Source: Candidatus Pantoea bituminis
Lineage (GTDB): Bacteria > Pseudomonadota > Gammaproteobacteria > Enterobacterales > Enterobacteriaceae
Length of the DNA stretch: 64,000 nucleotides
Assembly (NCBI RefSeq): GCF_018842675.1
Contig: NZ_JAGTWO010000005.1
Coordinates: 186,001-250,000, forward strand
Reading direction: 5' to 3'
Position 1 is the first letter of the stretch. Each line of letters begins with the position of its first letter. The translations under genes were made by a program, and so were the position numbers. Of the stretch, positions 29,151-39,600 are shown piece by piece. Below the pieces are notes generated by a model, which was given only the letters and a program-made list of their open reading frames with translations, ran no database searches and was not told the DNA's origin.

Positions 29151-31267
29151 TCAAAAATCCAACTGCATTGAAACCTGCATCATGCGCGGTTCTCCAAGCT
29201 GGGCACTTGCGTAACCTGCTCCGCTATAACCGTTTAAACCGCCCGGGACAATATTGGTCCAGTAATGCCGATTGGTCAGGTTGGTGATGTCAAAACGGAA
29301 AGTGGTGGCCGTATTAAAGAGTTGAGTGTGGTAGGCCGCGCCTGCATCGAGCGTGGTGTAACTGCCCACCCAACTCTCATTCGCGTTATCTGTAGCGCGT
29401 CGCCCTACATAGTGAATGCCGCCATGAATATCTGAACCCACAAGCACCGGCAGATCCCACGCCGCAAACACGTTTGCGGCATACCTTGGCAGCCCGACAA
29501 TCTGCTTGTTTTGCGTCGCCTCGCTGGCAGTACTGAGCAAACGAGGATCCAGCCAGGTCATGCCGCCATAAAGATGAACATTCTGCGTCACATCGCCATC
29601 GGCCATGAGCTCAATGCCGCGGTTGCGCTGTTCACCCGCCTGAGCGTAATTACCGTCTTGCCCGGTATAAGCAAAAGGCCGTTTGATTTGGAATACCGCC
29701 GCCGTTAACAGCACGTCACCCAGCGCCAATTTGCTGCCTGCTTCGATTTGCTTGCTGCGATAAGGCGCAAGAATGTTACCGGCATTGTTGGCACCACTTG
29801 GTGCGGTATCGCCCTGCTGCAGGCTATCTGCATAAGAAACATACAAGGTGAGCGGATCGACAGGTTTAAACATCACACTGGCGGAACCGCTGAATCCGTT
29901 ATCAGATGACTCGCTGGTGCGAGCACCCGTTTTAGCGTAGTTAGCAGAACTCAACAGGCTTTCACTTCCCGCCAGCAACAGGCTCCATTGAGGATTAAAA
30001 GCGAGGTTATCACTGAGCAAAAAGCATGCTGCGTTGCAGTCGCAGAGTGATAGCGCTGAGTAAAGTCGGGATAATCCGGTTCGCCAAAGGTGGCAGGATT
30101 AGCCAGTGAAGCACTTCCCAACGTCTGCGTTGCGCCATTCAGGGGATTCATATTCTTCCAGACGAATCCCCGTAATCCTGTTGAGATTTGATGGTGCAGC
30201 CAGCCGGTATCAACTTCGCCATTAAGGTTAGCCATATAGCTATTAATGGTGAAACGACTGGCGGTCGCCGACGAAGTTGTGGTGGTGTAATGACCTGCGT
30301 TATCGGTAAAGGTGTTTGTTACCCCAGTAGATTCGCGATCGGCGATTTGACGTAATACGCCAATTTCGCCCTGCCAGTTACCATCAAAATCATGCTTCAG
30401 ATGTGCGCTGGCAGTCAGCGTATGATTATTATCGCCAGCATAGTATTGCCCAAGACCGGCGCGCTTTGGATCCGGCGCAGCAGGAAACGAAAGTCCGTTA
30501 CCCAAAGCAAATTTTCCCGGTAAGCCTTTGTCATAAAAATGGTAATAGCTGAAGTTAGTTTCTAAGACGGTTTGATCGGAAAGATTAGCGTCAACAGCCA
30601 GGCTAAAAAGCTGACGCCGCTTTTTGCTTCCGCTTACATAGCCGTTGCCTTCATCATCCAGCATATTAAGGCGATACCGCAGACGATCGTTATCATCCAA
30701 CGGTCCGCTAAAATCCCCTGAAAGCAGCCGACTGGTGCCGGTTCCTGCGCCAACAGTGACCGAATGTTGCGGTAAATGTGTGCCGCGTTTCGCAACAAAA
30801 TTAAATAATCCCGCAGGATTTGACGGGCCATAAAGCGATCCGGCCAACCCATTCAACACTTCAAGATGATCAAATTGCTCTGCGGCGTAATCAGTGGTGG
30901 AAACCACATTCAGCCCATCGATCATACTATTTTGCACCACACTTCCCTGCATACCCCGTGTTTGCGGTCGTGCGCCGTCACCCTGAACGGATGGCATATA
31001 GCGATAGAGATCGCTGACACTTTTGAGCTGTTGTTGCTTCATTAATGCAGGTGCCACGGTTTGAACCGACCAAGGCGTATTACGTACCTCTTGTTGACCA
31101 AGATTGCCTAATGTCGCCTTTTTATTGATCGGGGAATGCGTGTTGTCTGCGGCGGCGCTCACAACAAGCGTCTCATCGGGAGCGGATTGTTCGGCGTGCG
31201 CATGATGCAGAGCGGTGAATATTGTCAGGCTGAGCGTGCTCAAAGTATAAAAAGTTAGCGGTTTCAT
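29151..31267 (-). pseudogene. TonB-dependent siderophore receptor, one-base frameshift
   Basis: The start is ATG at 31267 (MKPLTFYTLSTLSL, signal peptide). The plug domain contains TPWSVQTVAPALMKQQQ and YRYMPSVQGDGARPQTRGMQG, followed by the LNGLAGSLYGPSNPAGLFNFV segment. The frame breaks at the AAAAA run 30019-30023; one added base restores AFLLSDNLAFNPQW and the barrel to its terminal aromatic Phe (MQVSMQLDF). Corrected length is about 705 aa. It is an outer-membrane gated channel for ferric siderophores, paired with the binding protein downstream. No Fur consensus was seen upstream. Confidence 0.86.
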
Positions 31268-31457
31268 TATGTATTTATGCAAATGGTGATAAAAAAGAGC
31301 GATCAAGTAATTACGGTAAGTAACTAATTTCGTTATTAAATTTATTATATAACGCTAAAAGGGTTTCATGCACCGCTATATTTAAAAATACATAACGAAT
31401 AATGCGCCTTAGTGAGCGCGCTATACATTCAAATGAGGCATGGCAGGAGAGATGACG

Positions 31458-32060
31458 TTACTTATGCAGTTCAGCCACTGTCATAAAAAATGTTACCGGC
31501 TGCTGGTTCGCACTTGAATAGGCGTGGGGTTGGTCTGTTTTTGCAACAGCAGAACATCCATGCTGAATGTTCAGCACATCATCACCTAAATCAAGCTGTA
31601 AAATGCCCGCTTTAACGTGCAGCAATTCGAGCGTGCCAGGTGGATGACCGGCTGAACTAAACCGTTCGCCGGGGAACATTTCCCAGCGCCACAACTCAAT
31701 CATATCGGGCCCGCTTGTGCCTGCCAGCAACTGCGCGGAGCCACCTTTTTCACCAGACCATAAGGTTGGAATATCTTCTTTCTCAATTAAATAGGCATTG
31801 GGCGCATGCGTTACATTGACCAGATCTGCCACTGATAAACCCAAGGCAGCCGCAACTTTGCAGAGAATCGCGATACTGGGATTTGCCGCGCCTTTTTCTA
31901 TTTCAACTAACATACCTTTGCTGACGCCTGCACGGCGCGACAGCTCATCCAGCGAAAGTTTTTGGCCTTTACGAAAGTTCTTGATGCTGAGGGAGACAGC
32001 CTGATTAACGCTGTTCATATCCGAACCCGCATCGGTCGTTATATTGACTTTTCTGGTCAT
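31458..32060 (-). CDS. XRE-family regulator with C-terminal cupin sensor domain
   Basis: 200 aa. An N-terminal lambda-repressor-like HTH is at about 25-78 (LSLDELSRRAGVSKGMLVEI ... NPSIAILCKVAAALGLSVADL), and a C-terminal cupin at about 115-195 (GHPPGTLELLHVKAGILQLD, then DQPHAYSS). This XRE-cupin layout occurs in regulators such as PuuR that sense small metabolites. It is divergent from the B3/4 and DapA-like genes with only 43 bp between starts, so it likely controls them. Confidence 0.87.
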   Translation of the reverse strand: MTRKVNITTDAGSDMNSVNQAVSLSIKNFRKGQKLSLDELSRRAGVSKGMLVEIEKGAANPSIAILCKVAAALGLSVADLVNVTHAPNAYLIEKEDIPTLWSGEKGGSAQLLAGTSGPDMIELWRWEMFPGERFSSAGHPPGTLELLHVKAGILQLDLGDDVLNIQHGCSAVAKTDQPHAYSSANQQPVTFFMTVAELHK

Positions 32061-32103
32061 TGGTCACTACTATGAGATAAATTAGTCACTGAGAGATTAT
32101 CCA

Positions 32104-32798
32104 ATGTTTAGCGTTTCCCCGTCAATCGACCCGGCTATTTCTGAGATCGCACCCGGTTTTAGGGCGCTTAGTGTGGTGGTGCAAGCGGCCCCACTCATCC
32201 ATCCCGAGGTGGCGGAAAAAGCGCTGCGGCAGGCTTGTCTTGCAGCCAATAACGATGATTTCCTTGGGCAGACGCCCACCTTTCCGCCTGGGCAGACGCG
32301 TTTAAACGGTTTGGTGCAAAACCCAAGCGCACACCTTGCTCTGCCGAAGCGCTACGTAAACGCGTATCACGCGATGGGAATCTGCCTGCTCTCGATCCGG
32401 TTGTGGATCTCTACAACGCGATCAGCATTAAATACGCGCTACCGGTCGGCGGCGAAAATTTCACTGCTTATACGAGCCAACCGCGCTTAAAGGTAGCTGA
32501 TGGAACAGAACGTTTTGATACCGTAAAGGAAGGAGAGATCATATTTGAATCTCCTGAAGCGGGTGAAGTTATCTGGTGTGATGATAAAGGCGTAACGTGT
32601 CGCCGTTGGAACTGGCGTCAGGGTGTAAGAACCCGGCTTGATGCACATGCGCAGCAGATGTGGTTTATTTTAGAAAGTTTGCCTGCTATGCCGCTTGAAG
32701 CCCTGCATCGCGCAGGCGATGAATTGATCCATGGACTGGAACAGATGATGCCCGGCGTGCAGATCAATAAACAGTTGATTGGATTCGATATCGTCTAA
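32104..32798 (+). pseudogene. Stand-alone B3/B4 (PheRS-editing-like) domain protein, one-base frameshift
   Basis: It starts MFSVSPSIDPAISEIAPGFRA and breaks at the CC pair 32262-32263. One added C restores DDFPWADAHLSAWADAF, KRFGAKPKRTPCSAEALRKR and VVDLYNAISIKYALPVGGEN, then TCRRWNWRQGVRTRLD to the stop. Corrected length is about 231 aa. B3/B4 domains form the editing module of phenylalanyl-tRNA synthetase beta subunits; free-standing forms are of unknown role, possibly hydrolysing misacylated tRNA. It is followed 13 bp later by a DapA-like gene. Probably intact in the cell. Confidence 0.82.
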
Positions 32799-32811
32799 TC
32801 AGGAGCAACCT

Positions 32812-33701
32812 ATGTTTACCGGTATGAGCGCGTTTCCTCTCACGCCTCTCAATGAATCAAAGATTGATGAGCACGCTTACCTTAAAATAATTACGCGTTT
32901 AGTCGATGCAAAAGTTGATTCTATTTGCGTGCAAGGATCAACGGGAAGTTATGCCTATCTTACGCTGAAAGAGCGAGCACATTTGCTCAGGCTTGCCGTT
33001 GAGGAGGCTAACGGGATACCGGTAATGACCAGCATTGGCGCGTTGCGCACGCGCGACGTTTTAATCGCTGCAGAAAATGCGCAAAAAATGGGGGCTTCTG
33101 CGCTGCTTTTAGCACCTGTTTCTTACCAAAAACTCACGCTGGATGAAGTCTTTTCCCTGTACGAAACGGTTGCAGGAGAGATTTCAGTGCCGTTGTGTAT
33201 TTATGAAAGTCCCGGCACCACCCATTTTGATTTCAGCCCTCTCTCTTGCTCAATCTTGCACGGCTTCCCAATGTGGCTTCCATTAAATTATTGGGCGGTT
33301 ATCCCGAGAGTGAAAATTACCTCAATCGCATTACGAATTTAAAAAACGCGTTACCCGCGCATGTTTCTCTCGGCATCAGCGGTGATGTTTTTGCCGCCCC
33401 AAGCCTCAGCGCAGGCTGCCAGATCTGGTATTCGGTTATTGGCGGGCTTTTTCCACGCGTTGCGATGAAAATTGCCCATTTGGCGATAACAGGTAAGGGT
33501 GATGAAGCCGCGCAGCAAAGTGCGAAACTTGCGCCACTTTGGGCGCTGTTTCGCCAATACGGCAGTTTACGCGTTGTGGCTTCCGCTGCGGCTATGTTGG
33601 GTCTTGCCGAAAACGGCTGCTTACCTTTACCACTCAAAACACTGCATGGCGATGTCTGTAAGGAAATCAGCGATGTGATTGAAAGTGTGCAGTTGTCTTA
33701 A
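32812..33701 (+). pseudogene. Dihydrodipicolinate synthase/N-acetylneuraminate lyase family protein, one-base frameshift
   Basis: The ATG at 32812 has AGGAGCAACC upstream. TIM-barrel class I aldolase signatures are CVQGSTGSYAYLTLKER, PLCIYESPGTTHFDFSP (Tyr of the family) and the Schiff-base Lys in VASIKLLGGYP. The frame breaks at TT 33246-33247; one added T restores FSPLSLLNLARLPNVASIK and runs to 33701. Corrected length is about 296 aa. The family condenses or cleaves pyruvate-derived aldol pairs. The YESP in place of the usual YNxP suggests a catabolic aldolase rather than DapA itself. It forms an operon with the B3/4 gene. Confidence 0.85.
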
Positions 33702-33826
33702 TTAAATGACGACCTAACGTAACGAAAAAGGCTTATCCAACAGAGTTGCTTGTGGCAGGATATGCCCTCTTTTTGAAGCATCCGGCTCCTTTCCAAGTGG
33801 ATGCGCGTTAGAGAGTGCAGTTATAC

Positions 33827-34153
33827 ATGGTCGTCTCAAAATTAAAAATTATCGTTCCCGCTTTGCTGATTATTGCGCTTATTGGCTGGTGGTTCATGCC
33901 GCATTACAGCGCAGAAGATAAAGCCTATTACGTCTCTGTTTTTTGCGGGATTAATCATGAGGATGAAACAGTGTTCCTCAGCGATATGTCTGGCGTGATT
34001 GAAGGCAGTAATTCAGATTACGCACTGCAAAAAATCCATTTTAATGCTGATTTAGGCAAAAAAGTGGTGAAAACCTGGCAGACCTTATCTCCGCAAGACC
34101 AAGCCAGCGCGGCACAGGACAACATCACCTGCCAGCGTCTGCTCAATGAGTAA
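33827..34153 (+). CDS. Small membrane-anchored hypothetical protein
   Basis: 108 aa from ATG 33827. One hydrophobic helix (about 6-24, IIVPALLIIALIGWWFM) is followed by a soluble domain of 80 residues with two cysteines (VFCGINHEDETVF and NITCQRLLNE). The topology suggests a protein anchored in the inner membrane with a periplasmic tail and one possible disulfide. No family was recognised. It stands alone, convergent with the DUF4865 operon. Confidence 0.65.
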   Translation: MVVSKLKIIVPALLIIALIGWWFMPHYSAEDKAYYVSVFCGINHEDETVFLSDMSGVIEGSNSDYALQKIHFNADLGKKVVKTWQTLSPQDQASAAQDNITCQRLLNE

Positions 34154-34222
34154 TTCGCCCCTGAGAAACGGGCCATACCCCTAGACGCTGTATCGGATCG
34201 GTTATCGCAGCGACAGCGGCGT

Positions 34223-34738
34223 TTAAATATTTTCACCCGCCACATAACCGATGCGATAGTTGTCCTCACCCGCTAACGGTGCAGTGGATGAAAAATCAAC
34301 GTTCAGTAATTGCCAGCGGCTCACATCCCAGCCTGAAACTGTTCCCGCCGGTTTAATGACCGAAAGATCGCTGTGAGGAAGCACAGCCTGTTTGGTTATC
34401 GCGACGAATGATGAAGCGCTGATGAGTGCGAGGTCTTTCGGTGCCTCCAGCGCTGTCCAGGTTTCAATTTTTGGCCAACCAAAATCGCGGGCCAACGCAG
34501 CAAATCCGGGACTTTGTATAAAGCGATGCATCGATTCGGCATCTTGCCAGAGGTAAAGCGGTGCGTAACGATTTTCAGAGACGGCTAACTCAGCGTCTTG
34601 TTTTCGCGCAAACAAATAGGCTTTGAAAATAAGCCCCCGAAAGCCCATTAGCCGAGCGCCATTTAGCGCAATACGTCGCTCAATGATTGTCATGTCATAA
34701 TCAGCGGGCAAGCTGAAGCGATAGTGCATGATGATCAT
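34223..34738 (-). CDS. DUF4865 family protein
   Basis: 171 aa from ATG 34738, which overlaps the preceding tautomerase stop as ATGA. The N-terminal MHYRFSLPADYDMTIIERRI and YAPLYLWQDAESMHRFI match the DUF4865 family. Members are soluble, probably ferredoxin-like alpha/beta proteins with unknown activity. They recur beside tautomerases and carboxymuconolactone-decarboxylase-like proteins, as here. Confidence 0.82.
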   Translation of the reverse strand: MIIMHYRFSLPADYDMTIIERRIALNGARLMGFRGLIFKAYLFARKQDAELAVSENRYAPLYLWQDAESMHRFIQSPGFAALARDFGWPKIETWTALEAPKDLALISASSFVAITKQAVLPHSDLSVIKPAGTVSGWDVSRWQLLNVDFSSTAPLAGEDNYRIGYVAGENI

Positions 34739-35124
34739 AACGCCTCCGGACAATACATTTTCCCACCGCTGAAACTCCACTCTTCGGCGCGATTAAACTG
34801 GATAATCACCATCACGTTGTCAGGATGAATCTTAAGGCTGACTTTCAGCTGCTCGCTGAGTAATGCATAAAAACGCTGCTTCTGTTCGCGGGTGCGCGGT
34901 TTACCCGCGACGATGTGAAAAAGAATAAAATCATCATTTCGCGTTCCGCTGAGATAATGCGCATCGTAAATTCGCCGTTGCGCCGCCAACACTTCAATCA
35001 CCTGAAATCGATCCTTCTCAGGTACCGAAAATTCTTGCGTTAATGCGCGGTGAAGAATGTCTGATATCTGCTGTAAAGTGGCTTCGCTCATGCCTTCACG
35101 CACGGTAATACGGGTAAATGGCAT
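34735..35124 (-). CDS. Tautomerase-superfamily protein
   Basis: 129 aa. The start at 35124 places Pro directly after Met (MPFTRITVREGMSEATLQ), the catalytic Pro1 of the 4-oxalocrotonate tautomerase/MIF fold. The PDNVMVIIQFNRAEEWSF segment near the end is typical of the longer, two-motif type. Its ATG overlaps the upstream stop (TAATG). It probably isomerises a keto/enol intermediate of an aromatic or dicarboxylic acid. The substrate is unknown. Confidence 0.85.
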   Translation of the reverse strand: MPFTRITVREGMSEATLQQISDILHRALTQEFSVPEKDRFQVIEVLAAQRRIYDAHYLSGTRNDDFILFHIVAGKPRTREQKQRFYALLSEQLKVSLKIHPDNVMVIIQFNRAEEWSFSGGKMYCPEAL

Positions 35125-35429
35125 TAGCTTTTCTCCATAAAAGTGTTTAAGGCAGAAACCGCTGCGGGCCAGCCCGCGTAAAAAGCCAGATGGGTAAACA
35201 CCTCGGTTATCTCTTCTTCTGATAACCCGTTTTGACGTGCAAAGTCGATATGCCAACTCAGCTGCTTATCTCGGCCCTGCACGGTCAGCGCCGCCAGGGT
35301 AATCAAGCTACGCTCACGGGGTGAAAGTTCAGGGCGCGTCCAGATATCCTCAAACAGTATGTGTTGAGTCAGTTCAGCGAGTTTCGGTGCCGCCTGCGCC
35401 AGCGTTTCGCGGGTTAATGAAATTGCCAT
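35124..35429 (-). CDS. Carboxymuconolactone decarboxylase (CMD)-family protein
   Basis: 101 aa. It has the CMD core RPELSPRERSLITLAALTVQ, then LSWHIDFARQNGLSEEEITEV and THLAFYAGWPAAVSAL. It has no cysteine, so it is not an AhpD-type peroxidase. It is the first gene of the CMD-tautomerase-DUF4865 operon and is divergent from a LysR regulator 100 bp away. Such operons occur in many proteobacteria and are thought to act on cyclic or aromatic intermediates. Confidence 0.86.
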   Translation of the reverse strand: MAISLTRETLAQAAPKLAELTQHILFEDIWTRPELSPRERSLITLAALTVQGRDKQLSWHIDFARQNGLSEEEITEVFTHLAFYAGWPAAVSALNTFMEKS

Positions 35430-35529
35430 TCTTTCTTCTCCTTATGATTGATGGAACCAGTGTGGAGAAAGGCTATAATCCTGAATATCAAATTAATCAG
35501 CACATACAATCCCGCTTATAAGGACAATT

Positions 35530-36429
35530 GTGGAAAAAGTTCCCTCCAGCCTTGATACCGAGGCGCTGCGCAGTTTTGTTGCGGGCATCGACGCAGGAAG
35601 TTTTGCGCTTGCCGCTCAACGCTTGTGCCGTTCAACTTCAGCAGTCAGCGCGCAATTAAAGAAGCTAGAGCAACAATGCGGAACCGCATTAACAATAAAG
35701 AAAGGTCGCCATCTCGAATTAACCGCCAGCGGGGAAATACTGTTGGGCTATGCACGCCGCCTTTTAACGCTCAACGACGAAGCGCTTCGTGCGGTCAAAG
35801 GTGAATTGCTGCAGGGCGAAATTCGCATTGGCATGCAGGAGGATTTTGGTGAATCGGTGATGCCTGGTGTATTGGGCCATTTCAGTCGCCAGCATTCAGG
35901 CGTGAAAATCACGGCGCGAATCGACAGAAATCAAATGCTAATCAATGCGTTCACCGCTAAAAGTCTGGATATGGCACTTATTTGGCAGCCGCCTGAACTC
36001 ACAAATGACAACATGCTGATTGGGCAATGTCCGCTCGAATGGATCCACCATCCCGATGCAGATGTTGCCGGGTGGCTCAAAAGGGGCGAACCTTTACCGC
36101 TGGTGGCATTTGAATCACCCTGCGTTATGCGTTCGCGAGCCACTTCCTGCCTTGATCGGGCGGGTATTCCGTGGCGTATCGTTTTTACCAGCCACAGTCT
36201 GAGTGGAATTTGGGCGGCTGTACAGGCGGGCTTAGGCATCACAGTGCGTACTCGTGCCGGTTTGCCGGCCAATTTAGCAATCGGTACTGACCTTTTGCCT
36301 GCGCCAGGTTCATTGGGCATAACGGTTTTACGCGCAGAAAACCGCCATGATGAAGCGCTCACGTTGCTTCAACAGCTAATGGTGGATGCTGCACAACGGT
36401 TTACCCACGTTAGACGAACTTTCGCGTAA
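35530..36429 (+). CDS. LysR-family regulator of the CMD-tautomerase operon
   Basis: 299 aa, intact. The N-terminal wHTH reads LDTEALRSFVAGIDAGSFAL, AAQRLCRSTSAVSAQLKKLE, then a periplasmic-binding-like co-inducer domain (GEIRIGMQEDFGESVMPGVL; GIWAAVQAGLGITVRT). It is divergent from the CMD gene; a TATAAT-like box lies in the 100-bp gap. LysR proteins normally activate such divergent operons on binding a pathway metabolite. Confidence 0.89.
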   Translation: MEKVPSSLDTEALRSFVAGIDAGSFALAAQRLCRSTSAVSAQLKKLEQQCGTALTIKKGRHLELTASGEILLGYARRLLTLNDEALRAVKGELLQGEIRIGMQEDFGESVMPGVLGHFSRQHSGVKITARIDRNQMLINAFTAKSLDMALIWQPPELTNDNMLIGQCPLEWIHHPDADVAGWLKRGEPLPLVAFESPCVMRSRATSCLDRAGIPWRIVFTSHSLSGIWAAVQAGLGITVRTRAGLPANLAIGTDLLPAPGSLGITVLRAENRHDEALTLLQQLMVDAAQRFTHVRRTFA

Positions 36430-36433
36430 TCCG

Positions 36434-36463
36434 TTCGCCCGAATGCAAATCTGGTCGGGCGAA
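36434..36463. terminator. Hairpin after LysR
   Basis: TTCGCCCGA pairs with TCGGGCGAA across a 12-nt loop, shortly after the LysR stop. No strong T-run follows. It is the only structure in the 200-bp gap before lhr. Confidence 0.5.
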
Positions 36464-36636
36464 GCGCAACGACGTTGACGCACAATAAAATCGGAGCCAC
36501 GTAAGAATTAAGCCGCAGCCGCGATCCCGCTCCATTTTTCTCATTTATGCATACAATTAAACGTCTTAACCCGACCTCGATACTTTCATGAAGCACTCGA
36601 GGTTCAAAGCCACCAGCCGCTAAATGTGTGTATGTC

Positions 36637-39600
36637 ATGCCAAAATCTGTCATTTCCAGCGATGCGCTTCATGCTTTTACACCCGCCACACAAAGATGGT
36701 TCGCCGCCGCTTTTACCGCACCCACGCCCGTACAACAGGCAGCATGGAAGGCGATCGCAACCGGTAAACATTGTCTGGTGATTGCGCCCACCGGTTCTGG
36801 CAAGACACTTGCAGCGTTCATGAAAGCGATTGATCTACTGTTTCAAGAGCGTGCCGGGCAAGATAAGCGCGTGCGGGAAACAACGACGCGCATTTTGTAC
36901 ATTTCTCCTGTTAAAGCGTTGGCGGCAGATGTTCGACGTAATTTAAGCCTGCCGCTGGAGGGCGTTTATGCGGAACGTCGCGCTTTAGGTGATCCCGAAA
37001 CCCTGCTTAATGTCGGTATGCGTTCCGGCGATACGCCAGCAGGCGATCGCGCAAAGTTGCTGCGTCGCCCGCCCGACATTTTGATCACGACACCGGAATC
37101 GCTGTTTTTAATGCTGACTTCGCAAGCCAGAAACACGTTGCGCGGCGTAACCACAGTCATCATTGATGAAGTGCACGCGGTAGCCGGTTCGAAACGCGGT
37201 TCTCAGCTAGCGCTGAGTCTGGAACGCCTCGATCAATTGCTGCCCTCACCGGCACAACGCATCGGATTGTCGGCAACGGTTAAGCCGGAGGATCGCGTAG
37301 CCCACTTTCTTGGTGGCGCACAAGAGACACTCATCGTTAATCCTGCTTCCGAACGCACCTTAGAGATGAAAATTGTCGTTCCCGTTGAAGATATGACAGA
37401 TATCGCTGGCAGATCCGAGCAACCTTCAGAAACCACATCAACGTCACGATCTATTTGGCCACACATCGAAACACAAATTTTAGAACAGGTAATGTCTCAT
37501 CGGTCGACGCTGGTTTTCGCTAATTCACGCGGTCTGGCTGAAAAGTTAACGGCTCGACTTAACGAACGCTATGCCTCTCAGCTCAACAGTCCGCCGCCTT
37601 TGCAAGCGCCTCAGCATTACGACTCCTTTGCGGGTGGAACAGAAAAGCGTGCTGATGGCGCAACGGCATTAATCGCTCGTTCGCATCATGGTTCAGTTTC
37701 CAAAGAACAGCGCAGCGAAATTGAAGCTGCGCTAAAGGCTGGAGAATTGCGCTGCGTAGTAGCAACATCAAGTCTTGAGCTTGGCATCGATATGGGACCG
37801 GTTGATTTAGTGATTCAGGTCGGTGCGCCTTTCTCGGTGGCTAGTGCGCTACAACGCGTTGGCCGTGCCGGACATCAAGTTGGGGGAATCTCTTCTGGCA
37901 TTATCTTTCCGCGTACCCGACGTGATGTAGTGGATGCCGCCGTTACCGTAAAAGCGATGCTTGAAGGCCAGCTGGATCCTATCGAACCGCCCAACAATCC
38001 TTTGGATATCCTGGCGCAACAAACGCTGGCAGCTGTGGCAATGGATTCACTTCACATAGATGCGTGGTTTGCTTTGGTGCGCAGAGCCGATCCTTTTCGT
38101 ACTCTGCCGCGCAATGTGTTTGATGCCACGCTTGATATGTTGGCCGGTAAATATCCTTCTGACGAATTAGCGCAGTTCCGCCCACGCTTAGTGTGGGATC
38201 GTGAAAGCGGCATATTATCTCCTCGACCCGGTGCGCAACACTTAGCGGTCACCAGTGGCGGCACCATTCCCGATCGCGGTATGTTCAGCGTGGTGTTACC
38301 CGAAGGCGAAGAGCAGTCAGGATCACGCCGCGTGGGTGAGTTGGATGAAGAGATGGTTTACGAGTCGCGGGTTAACGACATCATCACGTTAGGGGCAACG
38401 TCGTGGCGTATTCAACAGATCACCCACGATCAGGTCATCGTGGTTCCCGCGCCGGGCCGCTCTGCACGGTTGCCGTTCTGGCATGGGGAAGGTTTGAGGC
38501 GTTCCGCCGTATTAGGGGAAAGGATTGGCACTTTTTACGCCAGATGGAAAACGCCCTTTTACATCACTCAGCGGAGGCTGAAAAGGCGCTCAGCGCTGTG
38601 GGTTTAAATGAATATGCGGTGCGCAATACGCTTTCATTACTCGCTGAACAGCGCGAGAGCACTGGCGTATTGCCTACTGATCAAACATTAATTATTGAAC
38701 GTTGCCGCGATGAAAGCGGTGACTGGCGCGTTATTTTACATTCGCCATGGGGACAACGCGTACATGCGCCTTGGGCACTGGCGATTGCAGAACGGATTCG
38801 GCGTCAAATGGGCATTGATCCTTCTGTGGTTGCCAGTGATGACGGCATCATTGCCTGCTTCCCGGACAGCGAAGGTCGTGTACCTGGCATCGAACTGTTC
38901 GTATTTGAACCTGACCTCTTGCAGCGCATAGTCACAACAAGCGTCGGCAGTTCGGCACTGTTTGCGGCACGTTTTCGCGAATGCGCTTCCCGCGCGTTGC
39001 TATTGCCCAGACGTAATCCTGGCAAACGTTCTCCACTCTGGCAGCAACGGCTGCGCGCAGGTCAACTGCTGCAGGTGGCACGTGAACACGATGACTTTCC
39101 CATTCTTATCGAGACTGCGCGGGAATGCTTACAAGACGTTTATGATCTTGCCGCACTGCATCAGCTCATGGAAAAAGTGCAGCGCGGGAAGATCAGGTTT
39201 GTCGATGTAACCACTGACACGCCCTCACCTTTTGCCGCACCGCTGCTGTTTGGTTATGTTGCAGAGTTCATGTATGCAGGCGATGCGCCTTTAGCTGAAC
39301 GCCGTGCCTCATTACTCTCGCTTGACAGTAACTTGCTCGGAGAATTATTAGGCAAGGCAGATATGCGCGAACTGCTTGCCTCTTCGGTTATTGAACGCGT
39401 TGAACAGGAACTACAACGTACCGCTAAGGCGTATAAAGTCAGCGGCAAAGAAGGTATCGCCGATCTGTTACGCGAATTAGGGCCGTTATCACTGGCTGAA
39501 ATTGAGGCGCGCTTCGCCTCTGAAGATATTGATGAAGCCGCTGCCTCCCTTAAAAGTCTCGAAGAGGCGCAGCGTGTTATCAACGTAAAAATCGCTGATC

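Noticed and set aside
31268..31457. Fur box ahead of the TonB receptor
   Set aside because: The A/T-rich gap contains only poor matches to the Fur consensus, unlike the perfect one at 45726.
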